In this document: in pieces, positions 1 to 10,090 of the stretch
Numbering within the stretch: the first letter of the stretch is position 1
How the letters are laid out: every line of letters starts with the position of its first letter
Assembly: GCF_014805625.2 (NCBI RefSeq)
Contig: NW_023998415.1
Location: 36,565,472-36,629,471 of the forward strand
Length of the DNA stretch: 64,000 nucleotides
Direction of reading: 5' to 3'
Source: Glossina fuscipes
Lineage: Eukaryota; Arthropoda; Insecta; Diptera; Glossinidae
Notes under the pieces: generated by a model
Databases searched by the model: none
What the model was told of the DNA's origin: nothing
What the model saw: the letters and a program-made list of their open reading frames with translations, nothing else
Position numbers and translations under genes: made by a program

Positions 1-11
1 GGGACTACGAA

Positions 12-3000
12 ATGCAAAATGGATTTAATAACTTTGCCACCACTAACAGCGACAATCAAATTGATTTAAACGTAGCATCTCAATTCAATTATGATCAGCC
101 CACAGAACCTATCGAAAATGATTGCAAAGCTGTTGGTGAGAGCAGTAATGAGAATTTAGACCACGTCGGCGGTGGTGAAGAGCCTATGCAAAAATCTAGA
201 AAACCCAAAATTTATGTAAAAAGTGTAGAAAGCTTTAACCTAATGCCGTCCTCATCACTGCCGCCTATAAGTACTTCGAATTATCTTAACGAAAATCACA
301 CTTTAGCTGGAAATAGTCAAATCTATGACTCAAATTTAGTGCATTTACCGTTTTTGTATGATAACAACAGTGTCAATAACAATCTAAATAATGGCAGCAA
401 TAGTTTCTTAAATAATCAGAACGATTCTGATAACTTCCAGTTTTTAAATAATACAAGTCACAACGGCAATAAAAATAATAACAATAATTACTTGCTGGAT
501 AATACATTATTTAGCTCAAACACTTTAGACTGTGCCTTAAATACTGCGCCCGTGGATAATTTGCCGCTAATCACCGAACCTACGCCACCACCAAATAGTT
601 CACATGCAACTGAATTGGATTTTGATCTGGTAAACGACACCTTTTAATCTGATTTAACGACATTAAATGATCTCTATTAATCTGATTTAATACATTTTAC
701 AGAAGAAGACATCGTCATATTCCGGCTTAGTCCAAGAGCAGAGGGGTACATTGCATCTACGCACAGTTGATGAGTTGAATTTAATGAATAAAAATGAAGT
801 ACAAAATTTAATTGCTCCAAATTTAGATAATAATCATTCTATCGGTTTTATTGATAAAAGCTCGTCAATTAATTTGGATGCTATCAACATGTTGGGGGAT
901 AACTTTTATCCGGATGAAAGTTTTAAATTCCATGACTTAGACACACAAATGGTGAATGAATGGTCGGATAACTATGAGGAACTCGCCGAGGATATAAACT
1001 GTATTATAGCCGAGGCGCCCTGCAATCTGGTAACAGACAATTTGTCCCCCAATACAAAAAATACCCAAAAGGTTTCCAACGCAAATATTGATATTGATAC
1101 GCCTCAAGTTACGTTAATATCTATAAGAGATATTGAAGAGTTAACTGGAGGAACATTAATACAAAACACTTCCAATATGGAAGAATCAAGCGGCCAACAA
1201 GTTACATTTACTGATCAGTTGCCTATTACTGAGGACACTGAGGTTCCGCCAGAGAATGTTCATGTTAACAATGGCAATTTTTCATTGCAAATAGAGATAC
1301 CACAACAAGTCGACAGAAATGATAGCAATCTTAAACGAGAATTAAACAATTGTACTCCTGATGAAGTTCCTGGAAAAACTAAATCACCTGCTGATGGGAC
1401 AACCAAATCAACTCTGATTAATTTAACCGCCACGCTACCGCCCTTAAGCGATGTTCCACCTTTAGCACCTGTATCAAATACAGTTGTCAGAATGGATCCC
1501 ATACAAAGCCATAGCAAAACTCAGAGGAGCAACACTTGCAATGATATACGTTTACCACCTTTAGTACCAGTATCGCCTTTGATTAAATTGAATGCTACTG
1601 CAGGTCTGAACCCTTGCGGTAATGCAAATAAAGCACCTTCGGAAAAAGGTCGTATTTATGTTGCCAATAATTTAATGGAACAACCAAAACAATCGGTTGT
1701 GGTCGTATCAACTACTTCCGGTACTTCCGTGCGCGGGAGGCCGTTTGGTTCGAATCGTACAGGCATCACAAAATTGAGCCAAGATAGCATCCAAGCGGCT
1801 GAATCATTTCTAAAATGCTCGCTTAAAGGTTGTGCATTTCGTTTTAAAAAATCAGAAACATTGGACTACCACAGGAAATGCCATGATGAAAATTCCAAAA
1901 GTCCCCAAGCAGCTTTTTGTCCCGAATGTAAGTCGCATGACTTTAATAACTGGAATACATTGCATACCCATCTTTGGCGTAATCACATGATTGATATGGA
2001 ATTGTATAGTTGTGAATTATGCAATTTTAAAACTCCTGTCTACTCCCGTCTAATTAATACACATGCCAAAATTCATTTTGATGATCGAAATTATAAGTGT
2101 GATCAGTGCGAGAAGGCTTTCAAAAATTCCAAACAATTAAAAAATCACAGAAGATGGCATCGTACACGTACTAATAATCGCGATGCAAATACGTTGAAGG
2201 AGCTGACAGCTATGCATCGTTGTGCGCATTGTGGGGCGTTATTTTCTCAATTAAAATCCCTTCGCGGACATTTCTGCAAAAACAGAGAAACCTCCTTACA
2301 GTGTGATATGTGTCAAAAATCTGTAAGCTCTAGGGCTTCATTAAAATTGCATATGTTAACGCATTGCGATTCAGATAAGCGTTATAAATGTCAGACTTGT
2401 GATTACTCAACAAACGATCATAACGCGTATAGGCGACATAAAATGAGCCATGAGCAAAAAAAAATGTACCAATGCCCTTATTGCGATTATACATCGGTTC
2501 AAAGTGTGCCGTATCAGGTTAGTAGAGGACACCTGGCATTTTATATAGATACCCGAAATATTTCCGCGCTATTGATTATTGATTTTGAATACAGGACAAC
2601 TCATAACACACAATCTATTAATTATTTACTTTTTTTTATGCAAAGTTTTTATTTTTTATATACTATTATAAATAATGTCGAAAATTGTTATGGGATTACC
2701 ACGTCGCGTCAAATTTGATCATAATACTGATGAAATTTTTGTGTTTCAGAAACATATGCATCAAAGACATCCTAATCAGGTTGATTCGGTGATACATAAA
2801 TGCTCTCAATGTCTGTTTTCCACCGTTAATCGGGCACTCTTGACTGTACATCAAGCGAAACATGAAGTGTCCAATAGTCAACATAAAAATGATGATAATT
2901 CCGTAAAAATACTTAAAACTAAAATAAAAGTGAAAAGCAATTTATTCACTACATCAGATCTATCCACGGCGGGCAATAACATTAACAATACAAATACAGT

Positions 3001-3034
3001 GCAATTTTTTTCTGTTGAAAATAATATAACTTGA
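12..3034 (+). CDS. C2H2 zinc-finger protein, nine fingers, three exons (5' end may be missing)
   Basis: I join 12-629, 703-2517 and 2750-3034, giving 905 residues from the ATG at 12; the frame is still open to the left edge, so the true start may lie outside. Both introns (73 and 232 bp) are phase 0. The N-terminal 570 residues are Asn/Ser-rich and acidic, with Pro-rich patches (LPPL, PPLAP), and look like a disordered regulatory region. Fingers run from about residue 578 to the C-terminus: CX4C, several CX2C-X12/13-HX3-4H, a fifth with a CCHC-like ending (HFC), and an eighth (CPYC..KHMHQRH) assembled only when the second intron is removed. That split finger strongly supports the exon 2-exon 3 join. 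A presumed nuclear DNA-binding regulator. Linkers between fingers are mostly not of the TGEKP kind. I do not recognise the orthologue. Confidence 0.85.
2518..2749 (+). other. Intron inside zinc finger 8, readable if retained
   Basis: The donor follows CAG at 2517 (GTTAGT) and the acceptor is TTTCAG ending at 2749. Without splicing the frame continues to a stop at 2716-2718, adding about 66 unrelated residues, breaking finger 8 after its two cysteines and losing finger 9. A truncated isoform is therefore possible, but nothing in the sequence shows that it is used. Confidence 0.75.
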
Positions 3035-4130
3035 TTTTAGAAAAAAATATAAAAAGCGTTCTTGCATTTTTAAATTAAATTCAGTTTGTTTTCAAGTGAA
3101 ATAATAAGCTTGTTGCGGTTGTTTGTTTATTGTGTTACCCGTCAAGTTAGCGATGAGTTTTATGCAAAGATGGATTGAAATAGAAATAAAACGCAGTGGC
3201 AGTTAAATTTGATCAAATACGAAATTTTCAAAAACCATGAATTTATTTTGGATTCTTCTTCAGAAAAAGATTCAAGCAAATGTATAATCTAGTATAATAT
3301 ATGTAAATAATGCGGAAAATATATTGCACTATCCATAAGGCGATCCGCACCGTCAGTTCCTTCAAACTATTTGTATCACGATATTCGAGAGAGTTGGCGC
3401 TTAATTGATCGAATTGATCGTTGGTTATTAGAATCAAGACTTGTTTGTATATTTATTTATATGTTGCTTACAGCAAGTTGCGTTTTGCTGTGTACTTGTA
3501 GATGAAAAGATTTATAAAAAAAACGATGTAAAAGGGATGTATCTACTGTCGATACGAATACCGAGCATAAATTCACTATCACATAGTAATACGCAAAATT
3601 TGCGAACGCTTTAGTTAGCTTAATGGAGCTGATAATCTTACGATGCAATGACCACATATTTTGAATGCTTATAGAATCTCTGAGCCACATTTCTTGGTAG
3701 CATTTTAAATGGCTGCCCAATTTTTCGTGGGCATTATGAGGAAGCCTTTAAAGACTATCAATCTAGATGTGGTACTATCAACCTCATGGTTAACAAATAG
3801 TCAGGTTTGTTTCCCACAAGAGTGTGCAGGGCTTTAGTCATGTTGAGTATACACAGTCTACATCTTATAATTTTCCAAAACATATTAAGAGACATATACA
3901 AATATCCGAAAATAGAATGTTGAAACGTTGTACTTGACTGATCCGCTCAACTCTTCAACATATTCTCAATGTCATTTCTGGTAAATGGCACTTGTCCGAA
4001 AGAGCTCGTTTTTGCACTGCTAAGGAGTTAATTAAGGTCAAGATGATGAATCCTTCCTTTTTTTAGAAAGTTTTGTCTCAGTGATACTGTCTCTTGCAGC
4101 TACATATTTTCTTAGTTCAATCTTTCCTGT
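3035..4130. other. Intergenic, no supported gene
   Basis: Presumed 3' UTR and spacer. An AATAAA at about 3185-3190 could serve the zinc-finger gene. Two minus-strand ORFs of 64 and 87 codons (3243-3437, 3457-3720) show no family motif and no splice support. Confidence 0.6.
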
Positions 4131-4210
4131 GTGAGGATCTTATGCCAAGAAAAACTTTTTCTTTATTACAACAACAGGTATGATATATATGTTGAACGTA
4201 ATGTGTCTAG

Positions 4211-4698
4211 CTTCTCGGTAGTGAACCATCTGTTTAACACAACATATAAAGTCAAAATCGCGGAGGAACTTTATTCCAGTTTTATTGAATTGCTTGCCAT
4301 TAGACATGCTATTAAGGTAACCATTATGGATGGTCATAAAAAATTTGTTTTTTTTTTTTTTTTTTTTTTGATAGTAAGTCAGCTCTGATTCTTATAAATA
4401 AGTGATGTTGATAATGAATATGTGTTTGATATTCATATAATGTTATAGGAATCTCAAATATATAACCGTCACCTGATTTTCATGCAAAAAGAGCTGAAGT
4501 TGATGGGTCGATTTCGTCCTCCCAATGATGCAATACGGGCCATTCGCAACCACATCTTTGAACAATTAAACGATGAATTGTGCGTGTTAAACCCAATCGT
4601 CTTTTCTATAAAATAATTCCGACATTTTAATTTAAATCTTTTTCAGAGGCTTCTTTGAATTCCTGGCAAATCAAAATTCTTTATTGACTCATGAGTGA
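4211..4698 (+). CDS. Small conserved-looking gene of unknown function, 5' end unresolved
   Basis: Three exons fit well: an exon ending at 4316, then 4449-4579, then 4647-4698 with the TGA at 4696-4698. The introns are 132 bp (phase 0) and 67 bp (phase 2), both GT-AG, and every frame junction matches. The joined C-terminal part is about 95 residues, helical and charged: it includes EELYSSFIELLAIRHAIK, then KELKLMGRFRPPNDAIRAIR, and ends FFEFLANQNSLLTHE. No signal peptide or membrane segment is visible. The start is not solved. An ATG at 4142 opens 12 codons to a strong donor (CAG|GTATGA), but the next acceptor would give an intron of only about 33-44 bp and the phase does not match. The same reading frame is open without a break from 4116 but has no ATG. 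Possible explanations are an upstream exon, an indel, or a non-AUG start. I cannot name the family. Confidence 0.55.
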
Positions 4699-5014
4699 TC
4701 ACACTTATGATAAAGCGTATTTACAAATGATTTGTGCTATACCATGTGATATTTGTGTAGTTTGCAATATTATCGTGCCTGCTGACCATCTAATACTCAG
4801 CTATCACAGGAGTTCTTTTAACTTCTTGAAGTTATATGATTGTCTCCTCGATCTCTTTGCAGCAAAAAATGTACGTCATCTCGGGAAATTATTTATAACT
4901 TTATTGGAAAAGCGAATTTATCTTTTTAATGCATGATAAATTATTTTCTTTTTTTATTTTTTACATTCAATCTTTTTCTATGGCTATAACGTTACTTTTT
5001 TGCTTTCAGCCAAA

Positions 5015-5296
5015 GCTTGCAAAACTTTTTTCATATTACTTTCAACAACTCAACAATCTACAATTGCACTTAACATTATGGCTTTACCTATTACGGCCGG
5101 GTTTTGTTGTTGTTATTGTTTTTTATATATACATTTCTTGCCAATAATTACTACTGTTTATTATCTGGACATATAAGCCATAAATTTATTGACTTTGTCC
5201 GTCTTAACTTAATATCCTAAAAAAAAAAAAAGTTTGCAACACTATTTTCGCATCAGTAACAACAACTCAATAATCTAGAATTACACTTAAAATCAC
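5015..5296 (+). repeat. Duplicated segment of about 65 bp upstream of OXA1L
   Basis: About 5015-5080 and 5232-5296 are diverged copies sharing a GCTTGCAA/GTTTGCAA start and a CAACAACTCAA(C/T)AATCTA core. The second copy lies directly before the OXA1L ATG and contains CATCAGTAAC, which resembles an arthropod initiator. The first copy may be an old duplicate of the OXA1L promoter or 5' UTR. The spacer contains T-rich sequence only. Confidence 0.5.
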
Positions 5297-5322
5297 AAAA
5301 AAAACAAAAGTGAACTAGCATA

Positions 5323-7319
5323 ATGTTATTTAAACGTTTGCAAATGCTGCGTCAGGCAAAAGTGTTTAAATCAATTCATTTAAAGAGAAATTTGAATAAA
5401 AATATAATTGAAAAGATTGAACTTAAAAGAGCGTTGCCAAGAGTCCATGACATAACCTGTAAACTGGGCAAAAATTATGAGAAGAACAAAAGTGTTTTTA
5501 TATCGAAGCTAAAATCAACTGCTGCTACTATTAATAATACTATCCCAATATTAAATAAACATGATAGTGATGCGAACAGTTTGTCATGCCGGGATGCAAA
5601 ATACCATAGTAAAGAACAGTTTATGGATAATTTAAGTTTCCATGGCATAATCCATACCTATAAACTGGGCAAAAATAATGAAATAAACGGAAATTGTTCT
5701 GTCCGGAACTCACCACCAAAATACCATAGCCAATTATTGACGACAGCTGATGGAAGTTTCTATGACGTAATCTGTAAAGCCGGCAAAAATGATAAGGCAA
5801 ACAAAAATTTTGTTATATCCAAGGTAACGCCAAGAGATGCTGGTATCCCAGTATTAAATAAACGGGATACTGAAGTGAGTAGATTGTACTACTGCAATGC
5901 GGAATGCCATAGTCAAGTACCGATTATGAATGATCAAGGCGTCCATGGGAAAATCCGTAAACGAGCTACAAATTATGAAAAAACCGAAAATTTGCCTATA
6001 TCCCAGCTAACACCAACAGCTGCTACTATTCCAGCACTAAATAAACGAGATAGTCGTGTGCACACAGGGTCAGGCGGGAATGCAAAATTCAATAGTCAAT
6101 TTATCGGGGCTTTAGGTTTGACTTATGTCCACACGGATGGTGCTGGTGAAATGACGGAAAAAACTATGGTTAATTTAGCGGATATACCAGCGCCTCCGGT
6201 AGTTCCGCCAAGTGCTGAAGAGACTGCAACACAGGTTGTAAATGCTCTCGGAGAGCCAACATTTGCTTCGATCGGCTTAGGAGGCTGGTCGCCGGTTGGA
6301 TTGGTTGAAAATTGTATGGAGTTTTTACATGTAACTTGGGATTTGCCTTGGTGGGCAGCTATAGCCTTAGGAACGGCGGTCGTACGTACATTAATATTTC
6401 CTCTAGTAATCTTGGCTCAACGAAATGCGGCCAAAATGAGCAATTATATGCCACAATTACAAGCGTTGCAACTGAAAATGACTGAAGCTCGGCAGACGGG
6501 TAATGCTATCGACTCCGCGCGTTATGCTCAAGAAATGATGGTATTTATGAAAGAGAAGGACGTCAACCCATTAAAGAACATGATTGTGCCTCTTGCTCAA
6601 GCGCCGCTATTCATATCATTTTTCATGGGCTTAAGAACAATGGCTAATACACCGGTTGAGTCAATGCGAAATGGTGGACTCTTTTGGTTTACGGATTTAA
6701 CTATAGCCGATCCCACTTTCTTGCTGCCCATTATTACAAGTGCCACGTTATACTTGACGATAGAAATTGGTACGGACAGTGCTCGTTTGTCGGCACAGAA
6801 TATGGGAACAATGAAATATATCTTGCGAGCGTTGCCAATTGTTATATTTCCGTTCACCATGAATTTTCCAGCGGCAATTTTGACGTATTGGGCTTGTAGT
6901 AATTTCATATCATTGGGTCAAGTAAGAAAGAAAACATGTTGGGCTGAATGTTAATACTAACATATATTTATCAGGTGGCTGTTCTAAAAATTCCTTCTGT
7001 GCGCGAATTTTTTAAGATTGACAAAATGGTGGTCCATGCACCCGAGGCCTTGCCCATGAAAAAGAAAAAGTTTGTCGAGGGCATGAAAGACTGTGAGTTA
7101 AGAATTTCTTTTTGTTGTTGCGTAAATTACTCTTTTATTCATTTTATTTTACTAGCTTGGCAAAACATGAAAATTGCTAAGGAGATTGAAGAACGTCAGC
7201 GCATGGATGAGATACGCTTCTCGCAGGCCGGTAGAGGTCCTCTTGTCAAAACATACAAGTATGACCCCACCAAGCAGAGGACAGAAGTTTCTGCGATGCA
7301 AGCCAAAAAGAAAACTTAG
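5323..7319 (+). CDS. OXA1L: OXA1L, mitochondrial inner-membrane insertase of the YidC/Oxa1/Alb3 family
   Basis: Join 5323-6921, 6975-7092, 7156-7319: 626 residues, introns of 53 and 63 bp. The first ~30 residues (MLFKRLQMLRQAKVFKSIHL) are basic and free of acidic residues, as in a mitochondrial presequence. The insertase core spans about 314-530: segments near 314-340, 343-365 (with the arginine in AVVRTLIFP), 422-440, 463-482 and 499-530 (ALPIVIFPFTMNFPAAILTY), matching Oxa1 proteins. The C-terminal matrix tail (KIAKEIEERQRMDEIRF) is charged and helical, as expected for the part that contacts mitoribosomes. Its role is co-translational insertion of mitochondrially made respiratory-chain proteins. 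The odd part is residues 42-270, four degenerate tandem repeats that make the protein much longer than the roughly 435-residue human form. It ends 108 bp before the convergent galla-2 stop. Confidence 0.92.
5446..6132 (+). repeat. Four degenerate tandem repeats coding in the OXA1L N-terminal region
   Basis: Residues of about 42-108, 109-147, 148-209 and 210-270 repeat the same order of motifs: (I/V)(T/C)K-GKN-E/KxN near the start, then IS(K/Q)(L/V)(K/T)(S/P), then IP(I/V/A)LNK(H/R)D, then NA(K/E)(Y/C/F)(H/N)SQ, then HG. The second copy lacks the middle. The copies are 50% or less alike by eye, so the expansion is old, yet the frame is fully open over 690 bp. The duplications lie between the presequence and the insertase domain. 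Confidence 0.7.
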
Positions 7320-7410
7320 TTTTTTTGCAATTAAGGATATAGCGTCTATTGTATTTTTATCTTTTATTACTTTAATTGAAACACAATTGATAACATAAAA
7401 AAAAAATTCT

Positions 7411-7416
7411 TTTATT
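7411..7416 (-). promoter_or_regulatory. Poly-A signal of galla-2
   Basis: AATAAA on the minus strand, 11 bp after the galla-2 stop codon. It implies a very short 3' UTR whose transcript would run into the 3' end of OXA1L. Confidence 0.5.
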
Positions 7417-7427
7417 ATTGTTGACAT

Positions 7428-8037
7428 TTAGCGCACAAATAGGCCTACATCTGTTTCTTTTAAAGCTATACATTGATTAATAACTTCAGCCAAATGTTTA
7501 TTTTCCATAGCAGCTGCCACTCTTTCTTTATCTGCTAGCTGTTTGTTTACTGCATTCTCGGAAGCGTGTGTTCCTGGAGTTATTTCTACGGTTACTTTGA
7601 AACGTGGCGGTAAAGATCTTAATAACTTAACGCGTATGGACAAGCCAATTAAAGTCGCCATAGAACAGTGCGGTATGGTCGGAGTGAAATTGACAAAAAC
7701 TTCATCGCAATCATTGCGAACTTTGATCAAATCTTCTTCAACAACTCTTAATTCTTCCAATGTCAACGGATGTTCAGGATCATTAATGTTGCGAATAAGA
7801 TCTAGAATTTTTACGGCAATTCCCCGCATTTGCATTATTGAAAAGTAAACCAATTTATAAAATGCAACAAAAAATACGGTATAGAATTTTAGAGTTTGAC
7901 AAAACAAAAATATTACCAAAGATTTCTCGCGTGTCGAAAGGATCTGGAATACTTTCATCGATATCTTCTTTGGTTATAGCCCGTTCCTTACATTTACTGT
8001 ATACGTTGGGATTAAGATTTTCGATTTCCGTTGGCAT
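7428..8037 (-). CDS. galla-2: Galla-2 / CIAO2B (MIP18-family), cytosolic iron-sulfur assembly targeting factor
   Basis: Complement of 7917-8037 joined to 7428-7801; 164 residues. The 115-bp intron is phase 1 and the junction codon restores [17 protein letters not shown], which matches human CIAO2B almost word for word. The MIP18/DUF59 domain includes [18 protein letters not shown], with the reactive cysteine at residue 86, and [19 protein letters not shown], diagnostic of CIAO2B rather than CIAO2A. It works with CIAO1 and MMS19 to hand [4Fe-4S] clusters to DNA-repair and replication enzymes in the cytosol and nucleus; Drosophila Galla-2 is also linked to Crumbs and XPD. The start [10 protein letters not shown] is the first ATG of the open frame. 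An alternative reading without the splice gives an N-terminus of unrelated hydrophobic residues and is rejected. Confidence 0.95.
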
Positions 8038-8779
8038 TTTGTACCTGTTTTGTTATAATTACTTGGCTATAACGGGGCAATAGCTCCTTTTTTCTTATAG
8101 ATCTTTTTTATTTTTTAAACAGCTGTCGTGAAGAGTTGCCAACCTTAAGTAAAAAGTAATTTTTATAAAATTTGAATTGCTTTCTAGCGAGTCTTAAACG
8201 CAACGGCGTTTGACATAATTTTTCCGTGACGTCAAAAATAAAAGAGATTTGTTTTCAAGTTATAAGTTTAAGGAACATTTTTCCTTTATTTAATTGAGTC
8301 AATAAAAGTCTTCTTGAAGCTCCTACTTTTGAATAAGTTTTTCTTAACTCTTTATTTCACTAATCAATCAAGAAACTTGCTTGTTTCTACATTAATTTTT
8401 TATTGTTTTTTTGTTCTTTTTTTCATACACTCGCTGGCTCTTTTTTGTTTTTTTAAGAGCAGTAAATTCCTTTTGGAGTTAGCTATAGATTAAGGATATT
8501 CAGATCAATTTTGCACTTGGAGTGACTTAAGCTAGAGACCAGGATAGAATTGACCTTGCTTGAAATATGACTGAATTTTTGGTGGCAACTTGGCACTTAG
8601 TGGAGACTTCATTATACCTGGAAGCTACTAGCTGGAAAAATGTAGGGGTAAAAATCTTGGCTCTTAAAGTTCCTTTGCCCTCTTAGAAATAGCCAGTTAA
8701 TATGAGAAGCGTCCTAGAATGGGTATGGGTTTCGAGAAGGAAAGTCCAATACACCGTCTTAGTAGTGTGCTTTGAAAAG
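8038..8779. other. Intergenic spacer
   Basis: AT-rich with T runs at 8390-8450. It holds the presumed galla-2 promoter just above 8037, with no recognisable core element. ORFs here show no family similarity. Confidence 0.5.
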
Positions 8780-10090
8780 TATGTATTTTTTTTTAATATA
8801 TAATCTGGAAAATTGTATGCGGTGCAATAGGCATATTGTATTTTTGATCGGCCTAAGGATTTGTATGCCGCCAAAGATTTCTTTGGAAAGGGCCTATTTT
8901 GCAGATTGGTTGTAAGTTTCATGATATTTGACCCAGATTGACAGATTTTAAAAGCTCCTTTATGGAAGTATTGTTAACTTTCTTAGATCCTTTTGCAAAA
9001 CAGATGGTATTTGATTTGTTAGGATTGAAGGACATGCTTAAATTAGCACAAGCTTTGTAAAACAGATTCCCCTTGATAGCAAAATTATTAATTGGTTCGT
9101 TGAAAGACCTTTCTAAAGAAAAACCGAGACTAAAAAAAACTCGTCAGCATATTGAAATACATGTGTTTTGTTGTTCTGAATCCGATGTAGGCTAACTGTA
9201 TATAGGTTGGAGAGCATGGGGCTGCCTTGCGGTAAAACTTCAAAACCTTCAACCGAATTTGAGCCCATAACTAAAACACGAAATGAAGGGAAAGCTAATA
9301 TCCAAATCTAAGGGGTAGTGGTATTTCAAAAATTTCTTTGAATTTTTCAAACTTTACTCAGATGAGCAAACTCATAGGGCTTGTTGACGGGTAAAGAGAG
9401 CATTACGACTTTGTTTTAAGCCATTTTTTCACTTGATATTTCGAAACGAACTTCATTTATGCATATATTCGATGATATGTGTTAGATAAGACCGGGAGAG
9501 GGGGATTTCTGATGATCAGAAACTTCATAAATCTTTCCTTAACCTTGACATTTGTGGCCTTTAAAAGGCCAAACTCTTGAATTTCTAGTGCCCAGTGTTT
9601 CATTTTCGCTTTTCTTATCGCCATCTTCCATATTTTTGGTATTTCTATGAAGCTTCCAAAATTGGCGGGGTTTACATATCTTACCACTTTTTCAAACCGA
9701 TTGAATTTTCTGGTCAAAGTTTTTGTAAAATGACTCAATTTCGAGCTCTTCATTTAAATTGGTTAAACGAGCTAACAGCTTTTTGTGAGATATGAATCTA
9801 TTGATCCTTAGAGAGGAGTTGATACTAGTATGAAAAGTAATCGGAATAAGGCGATTGTTTGTTAGGTGAACTTGTCTTCTGACATTGAGTTGAAAAGTTA
9901 TAAAATTTGAATACAAAAAGGTTAGGTCTACAGCGCCACTGGCAATCGAACTACTGGAACTGGAAGAGAATCTTGCCCCTATTGTTAGAGACTGTCACCA
10001 AGCTGCGCGGCTTTTGCCTAAAGAGGATTCCGTTTTTAAAGAGGACGGCTACCCCAACGCATCCGTCGACACGATATTTATATATCGAAT
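8780..10090 (-). mobile_element. Dead non-LTR retrotransposon (LINE), endonuclease and RT fragments
   Basis: Reading the minus strand from about 10090 downward gives YRVDGCVGVAVLFKNGI, like the endonuclease region of LINE ORF2. From 9238 to 9121 one frame reads LPQGSPMLSNLY, then HVFQYADEFFLVS: the PQGS and YADD boxes of reverse transcriptase, with the second Asp changed to Glu. Further on, SMSFNPNKSNTICF and (8922 downward) SLAAYKSLGRSKIQYAYCTA match the RT thumb and C-terminal region. Stops and frame changes occur throughout, so it is inactive. The clade is uncertain: Jockey, I or a relative. Confidence 0.7.

Noticed and set aside
751..2718. A separate 655-codon zinc-finger gene starting at 751
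   Set aside because: The start codon would be TTG. The frame is open back to an acceptor at 702 and joins the upstream ORF at 629 in phase, so this is an internal exon read into the next intron.
7802..7958. An extended N-terminus for galla-2 read straight through the intron
   Set aside because: The extra residues are hydrophobic and unlike CIAO2B, whereas splicing 7917 to 7801 restores the conserved [16 protein letters not shown].
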